Notes under the pieces: generated by a model
The model's database searches: none
Seen by the model: the letters and a program-made list of their open reading frames with translations, nothing else
What the model was told of the DNA's origin: nothing
Position numbers and translations under genes: made by a program
DNA from: an uncultured Chlorobiota bacterium
GTDB taxonomy: Bacteria > Bacteroidota > Kapaibacteriia > OLB7
NCBI GenBank assembly: GCA_946481475.1
Contig: CAMLOB010000181.1
Location: 1 to 7,262 of the forward strand
DNA length: 7,262 nucleotides
Direction of reading: 5' to 3'
Part shown: positions 1-5,627 of the stretch, piece after piece
How positions within the stretch are numbered: the first letter of the stretch is position 1
Layout: each line of letters starts with the position of its first letter

Positions 1-687
1 GCTTCCGGAGAGTTTGCCACCTTCATCGTCGTGCGTGTGTTTGTCTACCAGGCATTTGAACTCGGGTCGCTCCCCTTTCCTTTGCCCGGTGGACTTGACG
101 CGGAACTCGACGTCTCGGGAACCTATGCCGACAGCGACGATATGGTCGCTCGACTGGAAACCGACACAGCCTATCTGAACTACCGTCAGGATCTGCCGGG
201 GGCCGCTCCGCAATTTCTTTCGCTGAGCAGACTGCTCAACACCGACTCGCTGGAACTGCCGAACGGATTCCCTGTGGGACAGGGGACATGGACCGTCTCC
301 TTCAGCGGCGGTGGAGACAGCACGATGACCTGCTTTGTGGCATCGAAGACGGGGGAGGCCTTCTGTCGGCGGATTTACGGATTGCCGACATCAAGCGTGA
401 AGGAAGGGGAAGGGATTGCTGAAAAGAGTATGCACGTCCTGCCGAATCCCGTTCGGGATCGGGTGACGGTACGCATCGGCGGATATGCTTCCACCGATCT
501 GGTCGGAAGCCGTCTTCTTCTCTGTAACGTCAACGGGGAAACCGTACGCGATCTGAGCGAATCGTTTCGAGCTTATGGAAATGGAGAGGCCGAGTTCTCG
601 GTGGCGGATCTTCCGTCCGGTCTCTACCACTGCCTGCTGATCGGAAAGGATTTCCATCGGGAAGCGGGAATTGTGGTGATTGACTGA
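1..687 (+). CDS. Secreted protein with C-terminal T9SS (type A) sorting domain, 5' end missing
   Basis: The reading frame is open from the first base of the window, so the start lies upstream; a GTG at 31 is internal and is not a convincing start. The visible 228 residues have two parts. Residues 1 to about 140 are a Ser/Gly/Asp-rich, probably beta-rich region that I do not recognise. Residues about 144-228 fit the type IX secretion C-terminal domain: the opening motif LPNPVRDRVTVRI, a middle strand LLLCNVNGETVRDL, then VADLPSGLYHCLL, and a last strand ending in IVVID just before TGA. In Bacteroidota this domain directs a protein through the T9SS translocon and is then cut off, leaving the protein secreted or anchored at the surface. 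The function of the cargo is unknown because most of it lies outside the window. The gene converges on the DUF4249 gene. The family call for the tail is firm; everything about the cargo is open. Confidence 0.85.
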   Translation, partial: ASGEFATFIVVRVFVYQAFELGSLPFPLPGGLDAELDVSGTYADSDDMVARLETDTAYLNYRQDLPGAAPQFLSLSRLLNTDSLELPNGFPVGQGTWTVSFSGGGDSTMTCFVASKTGEAFCRRIYGLPTSSVKEGEGIAEKSMHVLPNPVRDRVTVRIGGYASTDLVGSRLLLCNVNGETVRDLSESFRAYGNGEAEFSVADLPSGLYHCLLIGKDFHREAGIVVID

Positions 688-702
688 ACCCAATCGGAAC
701 AG

Positions 703-796
703 AAAGAGACCGCAGATAACGCAGATCGGGACGGATCGGCGCAGATTCCACTATCTGCGTCAATCCGTCCCGATCCGTTTCATCCGTGTACTCTTT
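703..796. repeat. Long imperfect palindrome built of CGCAGAT / ACGGAT-like units between convergent genes
   Basis: The core is a 13-bp perfect inverted repeat, GATCGGGACGGAT (724-736) against its complement at 763-775. After one mismatch (737/762) a second stem of nine pairs follows (738-746 with 753-761, one G-T pair), closing a six-base loop at 747-752. Outside the core, AAAGAG (703-708) faces CTCTTT (791-796), and the arms between them pair with bulges. The arms are made of short related units: CGCAGAT at 711, 720 and 740, its complement at 753, and ATCCGT at 763, 773 and 782. The element fills most of the gap between two convergent genes. Neither side has a strong T run directly after the stem, so it is not a textbook Rho-independent terminator, though it may still separate the two transcripts. 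From memory it resembles dispersed palindromic repeats seen in many environmental bacterial genomes; a copy count would be needed to show that. Confidence 0.8.
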
Positions 797-833
797 TCTC
801 CACCCCTCAGGCCAAAGGGACACACCCCGAAAC

Positions 834-1703
834 CTACGGCTGATTCTTCAGCACAAACGAGGTCTGCGTGACAACCGAAGCCGAACCGAAGACCCCGACC
901 CCTCCGTCGATGTTGCTCAGAAGCGACTGGTACTGATTCCCTCCGAACCGCACCTGCTTGAACCATTCGAGCAGAGCCGGATCGGGGGCATAGACGGTAA
1001 TCTCATGCAGACCGAACCACTTGAAGGCAAACCAGACGACGTTGACCTGCGTGTTCTGAAGAAATCCCCAGCGGACGACATCGTTGTAGCGGGGAGCGTT
1101 ATCCTCAAAAAATCGCTCGATCCGTCTGTTCTTTTCACTGGTCGGCGGTTCGAGGTAGGAGCCGTAGTTCAGCGTATCGAGCGCCTGGACAAGGATCAGA
1201 TACTCGGTCACGCCTGCAGAGGGAGTCCAGATCAGTTTCAGCGAATCGGGTGAGGGGAGATTCAGCGTATCGGTCGGGTATTGCAGGACCTCGCGAGGAG
1301 CCTGGATCCACTCGATCCGTTCCGGCGTGACCGTTGAACTGCTCAGCACTGTACCGTCGGTCAGTCTGGCCTCCATGAAATATTCCACTCCCGGCTTCAC
1401 GGTCTGCTCCGGACCGGCCGCACGATACTCCCCTATGCTGGTGTCGGAGGGAACGTAGACCAGATCGAAGGTATCGGTTTCGCTCCAGACACGAATCGCC
1501 GCATCAGTAATCGCCGCACTCCGGTAATCGAACGAATCGAGGGGAGGAAGAGACCGTGTAAGGGTAATCCCCTCCACAGGTTCATCCACGATCAGGTAGC
1601 CGGTAAAGACATACTCCGGGATATAATCCGTCGGGACCGGATCCTCGCATCCAGCCAGAAAGACTCCACCTAATACAAGTACGGTCGTGATAATGCGCGT
1701 CAT
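834..1703 (-). CDS. DUF4249 family outer-membrane lipoprotein, partner of the upstream TonB-dependent receptor
   Basis: From the ATG at 1703 the product has 289 residues. It opens with a lipoprotein signal peptide (MTRIITTVLVLGGVF) and lipobox LAGC, with Cys19 as the lipidation site; acidic residues follow at +2 and +3 (CED). The body fits DUF4249: an early strand pattern (VFTGYLIVDEPVEGITLTRS), a carboxypeptidase-regulatory-like part with IRVW and GVEYFMEARL, a second Ig-like part, and a C-terminal block NIDGGVGVFGSAS typical of the family ends. An in-frame GTG at 1769, three bases after the receptor stop, would add 22 charged residues (MDVDRKTEERTTVQKK...) before the signal peptide, so I prefer 1703, although no good Shine-Dalgarno site precedes it. 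DUF4249 genes commonly follow TonB-dependent receptors in Bacteroidota; a role as a surface lid or substrate-binding partner is inferred by analogy with SusD-type proteins. The substrate is unknown. Confidence 0.85.
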   Translation of the reverse strand: MTRIITTVLVLGGVFLAGCEDPVPTDYIPEYVFTGYLIVDEPVEGITLTRSLPPLDSFDYRSAAITDAAIRVWSETDTFDLVYVPSDTSIGEYRAAGPEQTVKPGVEYFMEARLTDGTVLSSSTVTPERIEWIQAPREVLQYPTDTLNLPSPDSLKLIWTPSAGVTEYLILVQALDTLNYGSYLEPPTSEKNRRIERFFEDNAPRYNDVVRWGFLQNTQVNVVWFAFKWFGLHEITVYAPDPALLEWFKQVRFGGNQYQSLLSNIDGGVGVFGSASVVTQTSFVLKNQP

Positions 1704-1772
1704 GTCGGTTCTTCTATGCTGTTTCTTCTGTACTGTTGTTCTTTCTTCAGTTTTCCTGTCCACGTCCACACC

Positions 1773-4106
1773 TCAGAACTTCACTTCCAGAGCAATGGTC
1801 GGAATAATCGGCAACAGCCGCACGTCGGTCACCTCCGTCGTTTCGCCATCGGTCTCGTAGTACCGGAACCATATATCGCGGCGTGAGTAGACGTTGTAGA
1901 CATCGAACAGGAGGCGCATCGGCAGACCGAAGAGTGTGGAGTTGTAGTTGACGTTCAGATTCAACTGATGAGAGGCCGGAAGCCGGAGTCCGTAACGCTG
2001 CGAAGGAATAATCAGGTCATACCCCGACGTTCCGTCCGGAAGCGTGGTGCGGAAACGGGAGGTGGCGCCGGTATAGGACTGTCCCGACTGGAAGGTAAAC
2101 GATGCGCCGATATCCCAGTGATCGCTCAGCTTGTACTGGGCAACCACCTTCAGATCGTGACGCCGGTCGTATTTCGGACGGAACTCCTTTCCTCCGTTGA
2201 TGCTGTCGAAGCGGGCATTGACCCAGCCGAGACCGTAGCCGACCCAGCCGACCAGACGTCCGGACTTCTTCTGGATAAAGATCTCTCCGCCGTAGGCCTC
2301 TCCCTCGCCGGAATAGAAGACATCGGCAACATTCTGCGCCTCGGTCACCGTCGTGTTGAAATCGCTGATGTTGTCGAGTGTTTTGTAGTAGAGATCGACG
2401 TTCAGATCAACCCCCTCGACAAGCTCCGACTCGCCGCTCAACACATAATGAATCGCCTTTGAAGGGACGACGGTCGAGTCGGTCGGCATCCAGGTGTCGA
2501 AGAAGGAGAAATCGGGCTGCGTGGCAAGGCGCAGATACTGATGATAGATTCCCCACCCGGCAGTCAACGCAAAGTTCGGGAACATCTGCCAGCGGAGAGC
2601 CGCACGGGGATCGTAGGTGGTCGTCTCGCTCAGGTTGAAGTAATCGACGCGCAATCCTCCCTGCACCGAAAAAGCATCGGTCAGCAGATAATTCGCCTGA
2701 CCGTATCCGGCCACTGTCCAGTCGTCGACCAGAAGGTTAACCTGACCGTTCTCGTTCGTTCCCGGATCGACGATGTCGACCGAATCGCCCGAGAAGTTCT
2801 GGAAGTAGTTGAACTGGTAGATCGTCGCGTCCAGTCCGGTCTTCACCGTCAACCTGTCGTTGGCATACCACTCCAGCTTTGATTTGCCGGTATAGTCACG
2901 AATACTGTTTTTCGCCTCGAAGAAGAAACCGGAATTCTTTCCGTCGAAACCGGTCTCGTACTTGCTTCCGCCCGCATTCAGGACAAAGAAGAGATCGTCG
3001 GCAAACGTGTGGGTCCAGCGGACCGAGCCGACGAGGTTGGAGATGCCGAGATTGAACTCGAGACCGCTCGCCTCCAGTCCCAGATCGTCCGCACTGGTAA
3101 AGCCGCTCACCTGCAGGACATCATTCTTCGACAAAGTCTGCGTGATCTTGGCGTTGACGTCATAGAAGGCAAAGTTCGGGAAGGGATTTTCCGGATCCTC
3201 CGGCAGCAAACCGGTGATCAGATCCAGATAGGTGCGCCGCCCCCCGATGAAGTACGATCCGTTGCCGAAGGGGGTCGGCCCCTGTAGCGAGAGACGGGAG
3301 GAGACCAGGCCGAGCGAGGCGACTCCCTCGAACTCGTTGACGTTTCCATCTTTCTGGCGAAGATCAAGGACCGCCGACAGACGGCCACCGTATTCGGCGG
3401 GATAGGCTCCCTTGATCAGGTCCACATCCTTGATCGCATCCGGATTGAACGTGGAGAAGAAACCGAGAAGATGGGAAGGGTTATAGACCGTGGAGCCGTC
3501 AACCAGCACCAGGTTCTGATCCGGAGAACCGCCACGAATGTACAGACCGCTTGAAATCTGGGATGAGGTAAGAACGCCCGGAAGGAACTGCAGGGCACGG
3601 AACACATCGGCCTCTCCTCCGATCCGGAGCTGCGCCAGTTGTTCCACCGGAATCTCCACCTTGCTGACGGTGATTTGTCGCTTCTCCTTCTGCCCCACCA
3701 CCGTCACTCCCCCTGTCTCGGTCTGGACCGGAGTCAGCGCGAAATCTTCACGACGGGATTCTCCGTCGGCAAAGGTGATCTTCACTTCCAGAGGTTCGTA
3801 TCCAAGCGAGGTAACCCTGACCGTATAGGTTCCCGACGGAATATTCTTCACGACATAGTAACCGCTGGCATTTGCAGCCGCCCCCACCTTCGTGCCGAGC
3901 ACGGCCACCGTGGCTCCGATCAGCTTCTCGCCGTTTTCGACATCGGAGACATATCCGCTCAGTGTGGCTCCTGCCGGGACCTCCTCCTCTCCTTCTTCAG
4001 CAAGAAGCGGAGCCGTCGTCATCATCGCAATCGTTCCGGTCACCATCACCATAAAGAACCGGAACAGCACTCTCCTCTCCGTCGAGAACTTCCTCATGCG
4101 TATCAT
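1773..4106 (-). CDS. TonB-dependent outer-membrane receptor with N-terminal carboxypeptidase-regulatory-like domain
   Basis: The product moves an unidentified ligand across the outer membrane using TonB-ExbBD energy. From the ATG at 4106 it has 777 residues: signal peptide at about 1-36 (hydrophobic VLFRFFMVMVTGTIAMM, cleavage likely LLA|EE), an acidic linker (EEGEEE), a carboxypeptidase-regulatory-like beta-sandwich at about 47-127 (GATVAVLGTKVGAAANASG, then IPSGTYTVRVTSLGYEP), a plug at about 150-255 (ALQFLPGV, LYIRGGSPDQNLVLVDG, EYGGRLSAVLDL), then a barrel ending IALEVKF with the usual terminal Phe. The start is uncertain. ATGs at 4097 and 4106 both give a normal signal peptide. ATG 4160 (preceded by GAAGGG at short spacing) or TTG 4172 would add 18-22 polar residues. 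The DUF4249 lipoprotein starts 69 bases after its stop, so the two probably form one operon. The DUF4249 partner argues for a small organic or peptide ligand no more than for any other; I cannot name it. Confidence 0.92.
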   Translation of the reverse strand: MIRMRKFSTERRVLFRFFMVMVTGTIAMMTTAPLLAEEGEEEVPAGATLSGYVSDVENGEKLIGATVAVLGTKVGAAANASGYYVVKNIPSGTYTVRVTSLGYEPLEVKITFADGESRREDFALTPVQTETGGVTVVGQKEKRQITVSKVEIPVEQLAQLRIGGEADVFRALQFLPGVLTSSQISSGLYIRGGSPDQNLVLVDGSTVYNPSHLLGFFSTFNPDAIKDVDLIKGAYPAEYGGRLSAVLDLRQKDGNVNEFEGVASLGLVSSRLSLQGPTPFGNGSYFIGGRRTYLDLITGLLPEDPENPFPNFAFYDVNAKITQTLSKNDVLQVSGFTSADDLGLEASGLEFNLGISNLVGSVRWTHTFADDLFFVLNAGGSKYETGFDGKNSGFFFEAKNSIRDYTGKSKLEWYANDRLTVKTGLDATIYQFNYFQNFSGDSVDIVDPGTNENGQVNLLVDDWTVAGYGQANYLLTDAFSVQGGLRVDYFNLSETTTYDPRAALRWQMFPNFALTAGWGIYHQYLRLATQPDFSFFDTWMPTDSTVVPSKAIHYVLSGESELVEGVDLNVDLYYKTLDNISDFNTTVTEAQNVADVFYSGEGEAYGGEIFIQKKSGRLVGWVGYGLGWVNARFDSINGGKEFRPKYDRRHDLKVVAQYKLSDHWDIGASFTFQSGQSYTGATSRFRTTLPDGTSGYDLIIPSQRYGLRLPASHQLNLNVNYNSTLFGLPMRLLFDVYNVYSRRDIWFRYYETDGETTEVTDVRLLPIIPTIALEVKF

Positions 4107-4161
4107 ACTTTTTGATGTAAACGTTAGGAATGTAGAATTGAATTCTGTAGTCGGGCGCATA

Positions 4162-4216
4162 CTACCCTTCAAACGTTTGTCGGTTGCATCCGTTATGTTC
4201 CCCTTTCAAAGGTTTA
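4162..4216 (-). promoter_or_regulatory. Two near-identical AAACsTTTGAA motifs upstream of the receptor gene
   Basis: Read on the minus strand, AAACCTTTGAAAGGGG and AAACGTTTGAAGGG lie 37 bases apart, within about 110 bases of the receptor start. The second is centred on a 10-bp perfect palindrome, CAAACGTTTG (4170-4179); the first contains CCTTTGAAAGG, palindromic apart from its central base (4202-4212). They may be operator half-sites. They also contain TTTG, part of the Bacteroidota -7 element TAnnTTTG, but a TA at the right place and a -33 box are missing, so I do not call a promoter. The gap 4107-4291 holds nothing else I can support. Confidence 0.25.
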
Positions 4217-4291
4217 CACCCCCCTTCACACCATCGGACACTCATGCCGGCAGGGCAGGGTTTGAACCTGTACCCTCTACCCTTCTCCAGA

Positions 4292-5443
4292 CTACCGGAC
4301 GCTTCCTTTCTTCAGTTCTTCGATCGAATAGAACGTATCGCGCCATCGCACTCCCCCCTGCACTGTTGCAATCAGGGCGGAGAGAAAAATCCCCCAGAGA
4401 AACAATCCGGCGGAAATCGGATACAGAAGAGCTGTCCGCAGAGGGAGGCTCTGGCTGTGTGCTGAGAGTCCGACCGAGAGGAGGCAGAGAAACACCGTCA
4501 ACGCAGAGAGAAGAACCGTCAGGGGAGACGGATCGATCACCGGAACGACGAATGGAGAGAGAAAGACAAGAAGAATTCCCGTAACGGCAAAGAGCAGACG
4601 CCACCAGTTGAAGTTCATGCCCGGAAAACCGCTTCTGATAATCCCTCTGACGATATCCCGTGCTCCTTCGCGCCAGCGCACTCTCACCCTCCCTTCTCCG
4701 TAGAGCGGCACCGAGCGTCCGCCGTACTTTTTGGCGAGATAGCCCAGCTTCATATCGTCGGCGATTTCCAGACGCAACGCTTCATGTCCCCCGAACCGTT
4801 CGTAAAGATCACGGCGGATCATATTGAAGGCACCGATACCGACGTAGGCGTCGAGCGATACCGATTCCACCCGCCAGAACCGAAAGCCGACTCCGAGCAT
4901 CATGGTAAAGAAGGCCAGAAGTCCGGCCTCGGTCTTTCCATGACTGAGAAGCTGGGGAAAGACCACCAGATGATCGGCCTCATACATTTCAGCCGAGGCG
5001 ACGGCACGTCCGACAGCCTCGGAATCGAACTCGACATCGGCATCGGTGAAGAGGAGCCACCGGCCCGTACTGACGGCAAATCCCTCCCGTAACGCATGAC
5101 ATTTCCCAAGCCAGCCCTCAGGAAGAGTCCGGATAGCGACATGGCAAACCTCGGAATGATCGGCTGCGATCCGTCGGATAATTTCACCGGTTCGATCTTC
5201 CGAACGATCATCCGCCACCACAATCTCCAGCGGTTTGTACTCCTGTGTGAGAAGGGAACGAAGTGTTGTGGTAATGTTCCGCTCTTCATTCCTCGCTGCA
5301 AAGATGACCGAGACGGAGTCCCGGGAATCCGATGTTGCCGGTTGCAACTTCTTCCGTTTGCGCCACCGTTCGATCAATACAACGGGAATGGCGATGTAAA
5401 GAGCACCGATCAGTGCGACCACGCTTATGAGTTCAGTTACCAT
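4292..5443 (-). CDS. Membrane-bound family 2 glycosyltransferase
   Basis: The 383-residue product has an N-terminal membrane segment (about 5-24), a GT-A catalytic domain facing the cytoplasm, and three C-terminal membrane segments (about 283-305, 307-327, 336-362). GT2 marks are visible: SVIFAARNEERNI at 45-57, DDRSEDRTGEI at 78-88 (nucleotide-sugar binding), the metal-binding DAD at 134-136, GIGAFNMIRR at 202-211, and an EIADD acid motif at 226-230 with the likely catalytic base. The tail GGVRWRDTFYS at 363-373 resembles the ending of single-addition membrane GT2 enzymes such as the CrtQ/CruC carotenoid and HpnB hopanoid groups. A lipid-linked acceptor is therefore plausible but not shown, and I give no symbol. 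The start is the ATG at 5443, with GGAGG (5456-5460) 12 bases upstream, a slightly long spacing. The upstream fibre gene ends in a terminator, so this gene probably has its own promoter in 5444-5526. Confidence 0.88.
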   Translation of the reverse strand: MVTELISVVALIGALYIAIPVVLIERWRKRKKLQPATSDSRDSVSVIFAARNEERNITTTLRSLLTQEYKPLEIVVADDRSEDRTGEIIRRIAADHSEVCHVAIRTLPEGWLGKCHALREGFAVSTGRWLLFTDADVEFDSEAVGRAVASAEMYEADHLVVFPQLLSHGKTEAGLLAFFTMMLGVGFRFWRVESVSLDAYVGIGAFNMIRRDLYERFGGHEALRLEIADDMKLGYLAKKYGGRSVPLYGEGRVRVRWREGARDIVRGIIRSGFPGMNFNWWRLLFAVTGILLVFLSPFVVPVIDPSPLTVLLSALTVFLCLLSVGLSAHSQSLPLRTALLYPISAGLFLWGIFLSALIATVQGGVRWRDTFYSIEELKKGSVR

Positions 5444-5460
5444 CGCAGGGGTAAACCTCC

Positions 5461-5490
5461 GGAACGTTCCTCATGGTTCCGATCATGGTT
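5461..5490. promoter_or_regulatory. Palindrome and short direct repeats just upstream of the glycosyltransferase gene
   Basis: A 10-bp perfect palindrome, GGAACGTTCC (5461-5470), touches the GGAGG ribosome-binding sequence of the glycosyltransferase. Next to it TCATGGTT occurs twice, 12 bases apart (5471-5478 and 5483-5490). The position would suit an operator or an RNA hairpin affecting translation, but the pieces are short and could be chance. Confidence 0.2.
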
Positions 5491-5526
5491 GTATCGAGTA
5501 AATCAAGGTCGGCTTGTTTTCTTCCT

Positions 5527-5571
5527 AAAAAAGCGGAAGCGCGATCCGCCTTGACGGCGAATCGCGCTTCC
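5527..5571 (-). terminator. Rho-independent terminator of the fibre-like gene
   Basis: Read on the minus strand, an 11-bp perfect stem (5561-5571 with 5535-5545, GGAAGCGCGAT), one mismatch, then four more pairs close a five-base loop at 5551-5555. GC follows and then six Ts (plus-strand AAAAAA at 5527-5532). This is the classical form, 57 bases after the stop at 5628. It ends the fibre-gene transcript before the glycosyltransferase gene. Confidence 0.9.
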
Positions 5572-5627
5572 TGTATTGCGTCTCACTCACCCCCTTCATG
5601 CAGGAGCGTGAATGACTTCCTTTCGGA

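Noticed and set aside
724..775. Classical Rho-independent terminator for the convergent genes
   Set aside because: The stem is strong, but no T run directly follows it on either strand, so I list it as a palindromic repeat with a possible termination role only.
680..871. Small plus-strand frame of 63 residues across the palindromic element
   Set aside because: Its translation is simply the palindromic repeat units read as protein (ITQIGTDRR and so on), and it overlaps the ends of both flanking genes.
1704..1769. N-terminal extension of the DUF4249 lipoprotein from GTG 1769
   Set aside because: It would put 22 charged residues before a complete lipoprotein signal peptide that already begins with its own Met at 1703.
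4247..4290. tRNA-like T-arm on the minus strand (CAGG-TTCAAAC-CCTG, near 4257-4271)
   Set aside because: Four of five T-stem pairs and a good TTCAAAC loop are present, but no matching 5' acceptor strand, anticodon stem or D arm is found in the upstream 60 bases, which are the coding end of the glycosyltransferase. It is a chance look-alike or at most a remnant.
3892..4584. 230-residue open frame on the plus strand across the receptor 5' end and glycosyltransferase 3' end
   Set aside because: It overlaps two well-supported genes on the opposite strand, and its translation is Arg/Ser-rich with no recognisable domain or ribosome-binding site.
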